A DNA stretch of 5,227 bases. Source: Treponemataceae bacterium. Lineage in GTDB: Bacteria > Spirochaetota > Spirochaetia > Treponematales > Treponemataceae. The notes beneath the pieces are model-generated. The model ran no database searches, was not told where the DNA came from, and worked only from the letters and a program-made list of their open reading frames with translations. Within the stretch, counting starts at the first letter, position 1. Every line of letters begins with the position of its first letter. The position numbers and the translations under genes were made by a program. Positions 1 through 4,496 of this stretch are shown one piece after another. The stretch lies in contig JAKSTS010000087.1 in NCBI GenBank assembly GCA_024402455.1, positions 1-5,227 of the forward strand. The letters run 5' to 3'.

Positions 1-1
1 A

Positions 2-260
2 AAAACTGATTTATCATCTGAATGGAATGCATTAGAATCAAATGCATTTTATATGGAAGGATCTAAATACTGTAAATTGTTCAAAAGGACAAAAGCAAAT
101 TAAACTAAATTGTTGCAGTTTTGTAACAGAGATTTAAAAAAGTGCTGTTTTAGCTCCTGCAACTAACTTTTCAACAAGAGTAAATGAATTTTCAAAAAAT
201 GCATTTAATATTATTAATCCTTATGCTTCTAATAGCTTTTTAGGAGGATGCACCAAATGA
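2..260 (+). pseudogene. decayed 3' end of an unrecognised gene
   Basis: Two stretches read like protein but lie in different frames. The first runs from the left edge to a TAA at 101-103 and includes the peptide DLSSEWNALESNAFYMEG. The second runs from about 138 to a TGA at 258-260 and includes SAVLAPATNFSTRVNEFSKN and ends near NSFLGGCTK. The first frame can be followed past its stop as far as a run of six A at 136-141. One stop plus one slip in that run would join the two stretches. The second stretch ends in an ATGA overlap with the next gene, which is how real adjacent genes are often arranged and the best argument that it was once coding. I recognise no domain. The stretch is clearly more AT-rich than the genes to its right. 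It could instead be non-coding DNA open by chance. Confidence 0.35.
242..247 (+). promoter_or_regulatory. ribosome binding site AGGAGG that decides the start at 257
   Basis: A perfect AGGAGG ends directly against an ATG at 248, leaving no spacer, so that ATG is unlikely to be used. The in-frame ATG at 257 is nine bases downstream, a workable distance. The site lies inside the last codons of the upstream decayed reading frame, as expected for translational coupling. Confidence 0.7.
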
Positions 261-481
261 ACAAAGTGATTATTTTTTTGCAGGATCTGATTTTGATTAT
301 TGCCTGGTATGCATATAGTATGTTTCTTTTGGAACTTATTAAAAAGAATGAGTTCATAGGAGGAATATTTAGTTTTTTTATGGCAAATTTCAAAGACGGA
401 GACTTCCTTTTTTCAATAATATTTCTATTTGTTCCGGTCCTTATTATAGGGCTAATATGGAAAAAAATTTTTCATAGATAG
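257..481 (+). CDS. small two-helix membrane protein, function unknown
   Basis: This encodes 74 residues, starting MNKVIIFLQD. I do not recognise the family. Two hydrophobic segments can be seen, at roughly residues 4-27 and 49-68. A loop between them contains KKNE and KDGD, and the tail WKKIFHR is basic, which suggests a hairpin in the inner membrane with a cytoplasmic C-terminus. The start is placed at 257 rather than the in-frame ATG at 248 because only 257 has sensible spacing from AGGAGG. The start codon overlaps the stop of the upstream reading frame as ATGA. Its size and topology resemble holins and small membrane immunity proteins, and coupling to an upstream gene would suit a toxin and immunity pair, but no motif proves either. 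No promoter of its own was found. Confidence 0.6.
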   Translation: MNKVIIFLQDLILIIAWYAYSMFLLELIKKNEFIGGIFSFFMANFKDGDFLFSIIFLFVPVLIIGLIWKKIFHR

Positions 482-539
482 CCAACAGATATGTAAACTA
501 AGTTTAATTTTCACGAAAGGCTGTATTTTTGTACACCAA

Positions 540-710
540 CCCAAACCAGTTTGGTTTTCGCTTTGGAAGCAATCACATGCTTTGGGCTGGTTTGACGAAA
601 ACGGTCAGATTTTTACTTCGCAAAAACTGACAAATTTGCGCAAAGTGCACACTGGCAGGTTTCGCAGAATTCGCCCAAATTTGCAGCACTAATCCAAACG
701 CAAAACCGAA
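540..710. repeat. spacer dense in inverted repeats
   Basis: The gap between two convergent genes has several self-complementary words. CAAACCAG at 542-549 matches CTGGTTTG at 587-594. GTTTTCG at 554-560 matches CGAAAAC at 596-602. TCAG plus five T (605-614, one bulged A) pairs with five A plus CTGA (622-630) around a seven-base loop. TTTGCGCAAA at 635-644 is a perfect palindrome, and CAAATTTGC occurs at 631-639 and again at 676-684. The 14 bases at 553-566 match the reverse complement of 694-707 at 11 positions. No hairpin here is followed by a clean U tract, so it is not a standard terminator. No coding sequence was seen. Confidence 0.5.
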
Positions 711-713
711 ACA

Positions 714-1469
714 TTAGTAACAAATCACACTGTTTCCGTCGCCGAAGGGATGCTGTCTGCACCTGCCTGTAAGCCATTTATAGCCGTACTCAAAAATTTC
801 ATCGCCCTCACCTTTTGTCAGAATCAAATCTTTTAGTCCGTCTTTTAGCTGAAAATACAGGCTTATATCGTCAAAATCCTGTGCATGACCATGAAGAATT
901 AAGTCAGCTTCGTCTGCAACATACGAAATGTTTTCAAGATTTTTCAAAAATTCGTCAAGAGGCAGACATTCATCAAGCTGCATCCACAGATGATGGTTTA
1001 TGCTGTCGCCTGTAAAAAGAATGCGGTCTTCTTTTAATAAAAGGCAGATTCCACCTGGTGTATGACCGGGCAATGCAATAACCTTAAAAGTCAAGCCGCC
1101 GATATCAATTGTTTCGCCGTCATGCAATGGAACATATGGTACCATTGTCCTCCCGTGAGTTTTACAGATTTCCAAAAACTCAGGTCGTTTCATATGTTCA
1201 AGTGCAAGTTCATTATCAACCGGGTTCATAAAAGCTTTGTCAAAATAAATGTTGCCAAAAATATGGTCGCAATGCCCATGCGTGTTTACAACCTGAACCG
1301 GCAGTTTTGTAATGCTCTGCACAACTGCATGAACATCTTCAAGCCCGTTCATCGTATCAATAACTAATGCTTTTTCTTGTCCCACAACAAGATAACCAGT
1401 TGCTTCACCATGGTCATCAAGCAGATATATGTGACTGTTCAGCTGTTTAACATTTATTCTTTCAAACAT
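714..1469 (-). CDS. metallo-beta-lactamase-fold hydrolase
   Basis: This 251-residue cytosolic protein has the full metal site of the metallo-beta-lactamase superfamily. The motif HGHCDH at residues 64-69 supplies the HxHxDH ligands. His136 in PGHTPG, Asp155 in TGDS, and a histidine in HGH at 193-195 complete a two-metal centre. The length and the PGHTPG and TGDS spacing resemble glyoxalase II-like members, which hydrolyse thioesters or other esters. Substrates vary too widely in this superfamily to name one. There is no signal peptide. The ATG is preceded by AAGGTG with eight bases of spacing. The gene has its own promoter just past the tRNA terminator, so it is probably transcribed alone. 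No strong terminator is visible downstream, only the repeat-rich spacer. Confidence 0.9.
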   Translation of the reverse strand: MFERINVKQLNSHIYLLDDHGEATGYLVVGQEKALVIDTMNGLEDVHAVVQSITKLPVQVVNTHGHCDHIFGNIYFDKAFMNPVDNELALEHMKRPEFLEICKTHGRTMVPYVPLHDGETIDIGGLTFKVIALPGHTPGGICLLLKEDRILFTGDSINHHLWMQLDECLPLDEFLKNLENISYVADEADLILHGHAQDFDDISLYFQLKDGLKDLILTKGEGDEIFEYGYKWLTGRCRQHPFGDGNSVICY

Positions 1470-1489
1470 AAATCCTGCACCTTTTTCTC

Positions 1490-1506
1490 GTTTTAGAGTT
1501 TAAAAC
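1490..1506. promoter_or_regulatory. inverted repeat at the hydrolase transcription start
   Basis: GTTTTA at 1490-1495 and TAAAAC at 1501-1506 form six-base arms around a five-base loop. They sit directly downstream of the predicted -10 box of the hydrolase gene, over the expected start of transcription, where a repressor operator is often found. The sequence is AT-rich, so chance is a real alternative. Confidence 0.25.
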
Positions 1507-1534
1507 ATTCTATCCTTTTCTGCAAATTTTTCAA
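1507..1534 (-). promoter_or_regulatory. sigma-70 type promoter of the hydrolase gene
   Basis: On the minus strand TTGAAA (1534-1529) and TAGAAT (1512-1507) are separated by 16 bases. Each box has two mismatches or fewer to consensus. The position, between the tRNA terminator and the hydrolase start, supports a separate transcription unit with a short leader. Confidence 0.5.
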
Positions 1535-1547
1535 ATTTAAAAAGAAC

Positions 1548-1575
1548 AAAAAAATCCCGACAAAATGCCGGGATT
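1548..1575 (-). terminator. intrinsic terminator of the tRNA-Arg unit
   Basis: On the minus strand AATCCCG (1575-1569) pairs perfectly with CGGGATT (1559-1553) around a nine-base loop, and the stem runs straight into a tract of T covering 1554-1548. It begins about 30 bases past the mature 3' end of the tRNA, as expected for a single-tRNA transcript. Confidence 0.85.
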
Positions 1576-1603
1576 AAGCAAGCAAGATACAAAATATGTT
1601 TTT

Positions 1604-1677
1604 CGGGACTGGAGGGACTCGAACCCCCTACCTACTGCTTAGAAGGCAGTTGCTCTATCCAGATGAGCTACAATCCC
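1604..1677 (-). tRNA. tRNA-Arg, anticodon TCT
   Basis: The 74 bases fold into a complete cloverleaf. The acceptor stem GGGATTG/CAGTCCC has one G-T pair. The D stem is GCTC/GAGC, the anticodon stem ACTGC/GCAGT with loop CTTCTAA, the variable loop AGGTA, and the T stem GGGGG/CCCTC around TTCGAGT. The anticodon TCT occupies 1643-1641 and reads AGA (and AGG by wobble). The discriminator is G, which suits arginine. The next bases are AAA, so the CCA end is not encoded and must be added by nucleotidyltransferase. Confidence 0.95.
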
Positions 1678-1687
1678 AACGGAAAGC

Positions 1688-1716
1688 AATATATCAAAAA
1701 AACAAGCTAATGTCAA
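1688..1716 (-). promoter_or_regulatory. consensus sigma-70 promoter of tRNA-Arg
   Basis: On the minus strand a perfect TTGACA (1716-1711) is followed after exactly 17 bases by TATATT (1693-1688). Only ten bases separate the -10 box from the first base of the mature tRNA, so the primary transcript should carry a 5' leader of just a few bases. This is the strongest promoter in the window. Confidence 0.8.
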
Positions 1717-1776
1717 ATAGTGTTTCGTTCATTTTAAGGTAATTGTCAAAAACAGCAAAGCACATTTTTCAACTGG

Positions 1777-2289
1777 TCATTTTAACAAATCATTCCATTG
1801 TTTCGGCTTATTGTTTTTCATATAAAAATAATAATTAGAAAGGCGGTCTACGTCAAAGCCACACTTTTTATAAAACCCCTGCGAACCATCAATTGCACTG
1901 AGTGCCACAAAATCTTTATCTGAAACAAAATCTTTTAACACTGCTCTGCCGTAACCTTTATTATGCAGAAATGAATTAACCTCAAAAGCCAGAATATGAG
2001 CACTTTTTGTTGCCGGAACATCAAGCAATGTAAAAATTTCAAGTCTGTCTTCTTCAGAAAGGCTGCTTTTCCAGTCATCAATCCAGAGAATTGCAGCAAC
2101 AGGCATAAGACCATCAAAATAATACTGAACATAACATCGTTCATTATCATAAACACCAATCATATGTGAATGAATGTCTGCAACCAAAGGAAAATAATTG
2201 TCAAGGATTCCAACTTCAACAGAATAAAAAGTCTTGCTTACAAGATTATATTCAGTTTGTTTCTGTTTTTTCTTAAAAAGACCGAACAT
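1777..2289 (-). CDS. GNAT-family N-acetyltransferase
   Basis: This 170-residue protein looks like a Gcn5-related acetyltransferase, which moves acetyl from acetyl-CoA to an amine. The acetyl-CoA loop is visible as NKGYGRA at residues 110-116, following a strand around ILAFEVNSF (99-107). The C-terminal signature GFYKKCGF at 138-145 is typical of the fold's last region. The first eleven residues are lysine-rich (MFGLFKKKQKQ), with no signal peptide. The substrate cannot be inferred. The start is preceded by AGAAGG with a short spacing. No terminator is visible before the tRNA promoter, so some transcripts may run on into tRNA-Arg. The gene is divergent from the small gene at 2494. Confidence 0.82.
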   Translation of the reverse strand: MFGLFKKKQKQTEYNLVSKTFYSVEVGILDNYFPLVADIHSHMIGVYDNERCYVQYYFDGLMPVAAILWIDDWKSSLSEEDRLEIFTLLDVPATKSAHILAFEVNSFLHNKGYGRAVLKDFVSDKDFVALSAIDGSQGFYKKCGFDVDRLSNYYFYMKNNKPKQWNDLLK

Positions 2290-2312
2290 GTCACCTTCTT
2301 TTTCAGGATTAT

Positions 2313-2333
2313 TTCTAAAACAAAATTTTAGAA
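2313..2333. promoter_or_regulatory. inverted repeat in the acetyltransferase leader
   Basis: TTCTAAAA at 2313-2320 and TTTTAGAA at 2326-2333 are perfect eight-base arms with a five-base loop. They lie between the predicted transcription start (about 2352) and the start codon of the acetyltransferase gene. It may be an operator or a leader hairpin. Similar repeats lie before deoC and, more loosely, before the hydrolase gene. Confidence 0.35.
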
Positions 2334-2359
2334 CCAGTCAAAAGCCCGAAACTTCCATA

Positions 2360-2388
2360 ATTATAGCATGATTCCAGTTTTATCAAAA
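2360..2388 (-). promoter_or_regulatory. extended -10 promoter of the acetyltransferase gene
   Basis: On the minus strand a perfect TATAAT (2365-2360) is preceded by TGC (2368-2366), an extended -10 element. A weak -35, TTTTGA (2388-2383), lies 17 bases upstream. TTGATA at 2386-2381 is a better box but only 15 bases away. The leader would be about 60 bases. Confidence 0.6.
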
Positions 2389-2425
2389 CCATGGAAATAT
2401 TAGTGAAAAAGCTTAAGTCAATTTT

Positions 2426-2431
2426 TATAAT
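2426..2431 (+). promoter_or_regulatory. -10 box for the small gene at 2494
   Basis: A perfect TATAAT sits about 60 bases before the GTG start. The best -35 at a fitting distance is the poor match TGAAAA around 2404-2409, with about 16-17 bases of spacing. It is arranged divergently from the acetyltransferase promoter. Confidence 0.4.
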
Positions 2432-2481
2432 GCCGAAATTCTAAATGTGTTTGTGAGGTGGGAGTCTGTACAAACACCCAA

Positions 2482-2488
2482 AAGGAGG
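2482..2488 (+). promoter_or_regulatory. ribosome binding site AAGGAGG selecting a GTG start
   Basis: A seven-base AAGGAGG lies five bases before GTG at 2494. An overlapping ATG at 2492 is only three bases away and opens a frame of nine codons that ends at 2521. The GTG is therefore the better start. An in-frame GTG at 2458 lies upstream of the site and lacks one of its own. Confidence 0.7.
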
Positions 2489-2493
2489 CCGAT

Positions 2494-2709
2494 GTGGAAA
2501 CTTATTCATTGCGTACACTGAACGGATCGAACGATTTTATAACACTTTTGAGAGAGACAGATGAGGGTTTTGTCATCAGAATCGTTCGTGACAAAGACGG
2601 CTATAATGAAATCATAAATGAATTCATGTCTAAAGAGCTGTTTGAAACCTGTGTGCGAACCGGATATTTGACAAAAGTTGAAGCAAAACCACTTGTTGCA
2701 ACTGCATAA
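2494..2709 (+). CDS. small conserved-looking protein, function unknown
   Basis: This encodes 71 residues from a GTG start and reads (M)ETYSLRTLNG at its N-terminus. I do not recognise it. The composition is that of a soluble folded cytoplasmic protein: mixed charged and hydrophobic residues, no membrane segment or signal peptide, and a single cysteine in ELFETCVRTGYL. Strand-like stretches around FITLLRE and GFVIRIVRD are followed by helix-like NEIINEFMSKELFETC. The strong ribosome binding site, a -10 box upstream and a structured terminator downstream show a dedicated transcription unit. It could be a small regulator or a lineage-specific protein; nothing here proves DNA or RNA binding. Confidence 0.75.
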   Translation: METYSLRTLNGSNDFITLLRETDEGFVIRIVRDKDGYNEIINEFMSKELFETCVRTGYLTKVEAKPLVATA

Positions 2710-2750
2710 GGTGTGCAAGATTTTGCAGCAACATCATATTTTCCGTTTGA

Positions 2751-2845
2751 AAGGTGCTGTCTAAAAGAAACGTCTAAAAGAACCTGTCAGACATAAGGCT
2801 GAACAAGTTCCATAGACAACAGAAGTTTAGACAGCACTTTTTTTT
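2751..2845 (+). terminator. long compound hairpin ending in a U tract
   Basis: GTGCTGTCTAAA at 2754-2765 pairs perfectly with TTTAGACAGCAC at 2826-2837, and eight T follow at 2838-2845. This fits termination of the 2494 gene. The 60 bases inside the stem are also structured: GTCTA (2772-2776) pairs with TAGAC (2813-2817), and 2780-2790 pairs with 2799-2810 (GAAC with GTTC, then TCAG with CTGA). The whole is one branchless rod of about 84 bases, much longer than a usual intrinsic terminator. Confidence 0.75.
2759..2783. repeat. tandem direct repeat GTCTAAAAGAA(A)C
   Basis: Two adjacent copies, 2759-2771 and 2772-2783, differ by one A. Both contain GTCTAAA, so the right arm TTTAGAC at 2826-2832 can pair with either copy, giving two registers of the hairpin. 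Confidence 0.7.
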
Positions 2846-2864
2846 GTCTTTTTTTACAAATCAT

Positions 2865-2886
2865 CCGGCTAAAAATTCAGAGCCGG
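2865..2886 (-). terminator. possible hairpin terminator of deoC
   Basis: CCGGCT (2865-2870) and AGCCGG (2881-2886) form a six-base GC-rich stem with a ten-base loop, starting 12 bases past the deoC stop. The stem is strong, but on the minus strand it is followed by ATGATTTG rather than a run of T. Intrinsic termination would therefore be weak. Confidence 0.35.
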
Positions 2887-2897
2887 CAATAATATTT

Positions 2898-3638
2898 TCA
2901 TTTAATTCCATTTACAATTGCAATGCCAGCTGAAACGCCAAGGCGGTCTGCACCAGCTGCAACCATTGCAAGTGCAGTTTCTGCATCGCGAATGCCGCCT
3001 GAAGCTTTTACGCAGACGTGTCTATCAAGCGGTTCTGCTGTATCAACTGCTTTTCTCATAAGTTCAACATCATGCACAGTTGCACCGTTTGGCGCAGCCG
3101 TTCCGTCTGGATTTTTGGCTGGTGTGCCAAAACCTGTTGAAGTTTTGACAAAATCTGCACCGGCTTTTTTTGCAGCAATGCAGGCAGCTGTTTTTTCTTC
3201 GTCTGTAAGATAACATGTTTCAATAATTACTTTTACAATTGCTTTATAGCCTTGTGTTCTTTCTGCATCATGTGCAGCTTTTACGACAGCGGCAATATCT
3301 TCTTCAACAGCTTTATAATTGTGAGCTTTTGCAAGGCCCACATTAATCACCATGTCAACTTCCTGTGCACCTTGAAGAACGGCATGTTTTGCTTCTTCTG
3401 CTTTTATTGCAGAAGCATTTGCCCCAAGAGGAAAACCGATTACAGTGCAGACTTTTACGCCGGTGCCGTTCAATTTTGAAAAAGCAAAAGGAACCCAGTA
3501 TGGATTGACACAGACAGAAGCAAAACCATGTTCTGCAGCTTCGTTGCAAAGTTTTAAAATATCATCTTCTGTTGCAGCAGCTTTTAACTGAGTATGGTCA
3601 ATCATTGCAGCAATTTCTTTTTTTGTCATAGTTTTCAT
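2898..3638 (-). CDS. deoC: deoxyribose-phosphate aldolase (DeoC, class I)
   Basis: This 246-residue cytosolic enzyme splits 2-deoxyribose 5-phosphate into acetaldehyde and glyceraldehyde 3-phosphate, the last step of deoxynucleoside catabolism. The Schiff-base lysine is Lys165 in DFVKTSTGF, the catalytic aspartate is Asp95 in EVDMVINVG, and the second active-site lysine is Lys211 in VKASGGIR. These match E. coli Lys167, Asp102 and Lys201. TVIGFPLG at 65-72 and [10 protein letters not shown] at 229-238 (phosphate binding) are also typical. The first ATG is chosen because a G-rich site, GGGGGA, lies just upstream at suitable distance; Met4 would be too far. No other deo genes are next to it, so it appears to be a lone gene, divergent from the ferredoxin. 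Confidence 0.97.
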   Translation of the reverse strand: MKTMTKKEIAAMIDHTQLKAAATEDDILKLCNEAAEHGFASVCVNPYWVPFAFSKLNGTGVKVCTVIGFPLGANASAIKAEEAKHAVLQGAQEVDMVINVGLAKAHNYKAVEEDIAAVVKAAHDAERTQGYKAIVKVIIETCYLTDEEKTAACIAAKKAGADFVKTSTGFGTPAKNPDGTAAPNGATVHDVELMRKAVDTAEPLDRHVCVKASGGIRDAETALAMVAAGADRLGVSAGIAIVNGIK

Positions 3639-3673
3639 ATTTTCCCCCGGAATTCAAATGATTTTAAACAGTC

Positions 3674-3692
3674 CTAAAAAATTAATTTTTAG
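3674..3692. promoter_or_regulatory. inverted repeat upstream of deoC
   Basis: CTAAAAA (3674-3680) and TTTTTAG (3686-3692) are perfect seven-base arms with a five-base loop. They lie about 35 bases before the deoC start and just downstream of its likely -10 box. Arm sequence and loop length match the repeat before the acetyltransferase gene, and both continue as AGAAC on the plus strand. It may be an operator. Confidence 0.35.
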
Positions 3693-3700
3693 AACAGGCT

Positions 3701-3728
3701 TTTATATTAAGATTTTCAATTTTGAAAA
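3701..3728 (-). promoter_or_regulatory. likely promoter of deoC
   Basis: On the minus strand TATAAA (3706-3701) is preceded after 16 bases by the weak -35 TTTTCA (3728-3723). TAATAT at 3709-3704 is an alternative -10. The region is AT-rich, so the exact boxes are uncertain. The placement is right for a leader of about 55 bases. Confidence 0.35.
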
Positions 3729-3762
3729 CCTTTTCTACAAAAACTAGAAGTTTTAAAGATAT

Positions 3763-3791
3763 TTGTCTTGTATTTAGACAGATTCTATGAT
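3763..3791 (+). promoter_or_regulatory. sigma-70 type promoter of the ferredoxin gene
   Basis: TTGTCT (3763-3768) and TATGAT (3786-3791) are separated by exactly 17 bases, with transcription expected near 3798, about 30 bases before the start codon. TGTCT (3764-3768) and AGACA (3776-3780) form a 17-base dyad overlapping the -35 box and spacer, a possible operator. Confidence 0.6.
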
Positions 3792-3828
3792 ATGCTCCCA
3801 ATAATACTACTCTAAGAGAGGTTTTACA

Positions 3829-3999
3829 ATGGCTTATAAAGTAACAGACGCTTGTGTAAACTGTGGTGCTTGCGAGGGTGAATGCCCAGTTGGAGCAATC
3901 AGCGAACAGAACGGAAAACGCGAAATCGATGCTGGCGCTTGCGCTAGCTGTGGTGCATGTGCAGCAGCATGTCCAACTTCTGCAATCGTAGAAGGCTAA
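3829..3999 (+). CDS. 2[4Fe-4S] ferredoxin, clostridial type
   Basis: This encodes 56 residues, the usual size of bacterial-type ferredoxins that carry low-potential electrons in the cytoplasm of anaerobes, for example for pyruvate:ferredoxin oxidoreductase or hydrogenase. Both cluster motifs are intact. Cys9, 12, 15 and 19 form CxxCxxCxxxCP, and Cys38, 41, 44 and 48 form the second copy. The fourth Cys of each motif ligates the other cluster in known structures. The two halves, each ending in a GAI or SAI motif, show the internal duplication of the family. GAGAGG precedes the ATG with seven bases of spacing. The gene has its own promoter and a strong terminator, so it is probably a short, abundant monocistronic message. 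Codon choice, rich in GCA/GCT and TGT/TGC, looks normal. Confidence 0.97.
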   Translation: MAYKVTDACVNCGACEGECPVGAISEQNGKREIDAGACASCGACAAACPTSAIVEG

Positions 4000-4014
4000 C
4001 TTTTTGTTTAACAC

Positions 4015-4044
4015 GACCGAAGCATTTGCTTCGGTCATTTTTTT
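4015..4044 (+). terminator. intrinsic terminator of the ferredoxin gene
   Basis: GACCGAAGC (4015-4023) pairs perfectly with GCTTCGGTC (4028-4036) around the loop ATTT; the stem could extend by one A-T pair. An A and seven T follow (4038-4044). The stem begins 16 bases past the stop codon. It is a textbook strong terminator, which makes the gene starting at 4050 notable. Confidence 0.92.
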
Positions 4045-4049
4045 GTGCA

Positions 4050-4496
4050 ATGATCCGTAACGTCCTTCGTGGTTATGCCACGGTTATTTCAGTTTTATTC
4101 AAAATACTACTGCTTCTCTGCCTTTGTGCATCTGCAGCTTTCATAGTTGTTTTTCCTTTATGGAAGGCAGCTGTTGTTTTTCCAAAACAATACAGCATAA
4201 TTGTCATTTATACGTGCGTTATTGCTTTTGTTATTCTGTTTTTTTACCGATTAAGAAATAGAATTAAAATTGCAGGCACAGCAGAACAAAAACGTATGCT
4301 CCTGCAGCAAACCATCAAAAACACAGCAAAATTTATTATTGTTGCTGCGGGTTTGGCAGCTGCACTAGCGTTCCTTTATAAAGAAAAGCTGATTGCTTCG
4401 TTTAGTTCCATTATTATTACGGTATTACTTTATGGAATTCTTGCATTTGGCACAACAAAAACAAATTTTAATCAAAAAGACAGAGAAAAAATCTGA
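4050..4496 (+). CDS. four-helix integral membrane protein, function unknown
   Basis: This encodes 148 residues beginning MIRNVLRGYA. I do not recognise the family. Hydrophobic segments lie at about residues 12-36, 48-66, 94-110 and 117-134. Between the second and third is a basic cytoplasmic-looking loop with RLRNRIKI and EQKRMLLQQ, and the C-terminus is charged (NQKDREKI). The frame is open further left to 3957, but that part runs antiparallel to nothing useful and overlaps the ferredoxin gene and its terminator, so the start is set at the ATG at 4050. That ATG has no ribosome binding site and is six bases behind the terminator's T run. The next in-frame ATG would remove the first two helices. 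The gene overlaps the downstream M23 gene by 65 bases, so the two are likely expressed together, perhaps in envelope maintenance. Confidence 0.65.
   Translation: MIRNVLRGYATVISVLFKILLLLCLCASAAFIVVFPLWKAAVVFPKQYSIIVIYTCVIAFVILFFYRLRNRIKIAGTAEQKRMLLQQTIKNTAKFIIVAAGLAAALAFLYKEKLIASFSSIIITVLLYGILAFGTTKTNFNQKDREKI

Noticed and set aside
1062..1367. Open frame of 101 codons on the plus strand inside the hydrolase gene
   Set aside because: It is antisense to a gene with a complete metal-site signature and has no start signals.
1744..1749. A second TTGACA on the minus strand upstream of the tRNA promoter
   Set aside because: No acceptable -10 box lies 16-18 bases downstream (the bases there read GAAACA), whereas the nearer TTGACA has one.
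1935..2159. Second minus-strand open frame inside the acetyltransferase gene
   Set aside because: It is a shifted-frame shadow of the acetyltransferase, with no ribosome binding site.
2923..3213. Open frame of 96 codons on the plus strand
   Set aside because: It lies wholly antisense to deoC, is dominated by Ala, Ser and Pro in the way reverse-strand shadows are, and has no ribosome binding site.
3957..4049. Leftward extension of the membrane protein to an ATG at 3957
   Set aside because: It would overlap the last codons of the ferredoxin gene and translate through its terminator hairpin; the added 31 residues (Arg- and Cys-rich) look non-coding.
3682..4050. Open frame of 122 codons on the minus strand across the ferredoxin region
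   Set aside because: It runs antisense through the ferredoxin gene, its terminator and its promoter, and its Cys- and Thr-rich composition mirrors the ferredoxin codons.
4026..4054. Promoter-like TTGCTT - 17 - AATGAT behind the ferredoxin gene
   Set aside because: Transcription would start near 4061, after the ATG at 4050, and the -35 is part of the terminator stem.
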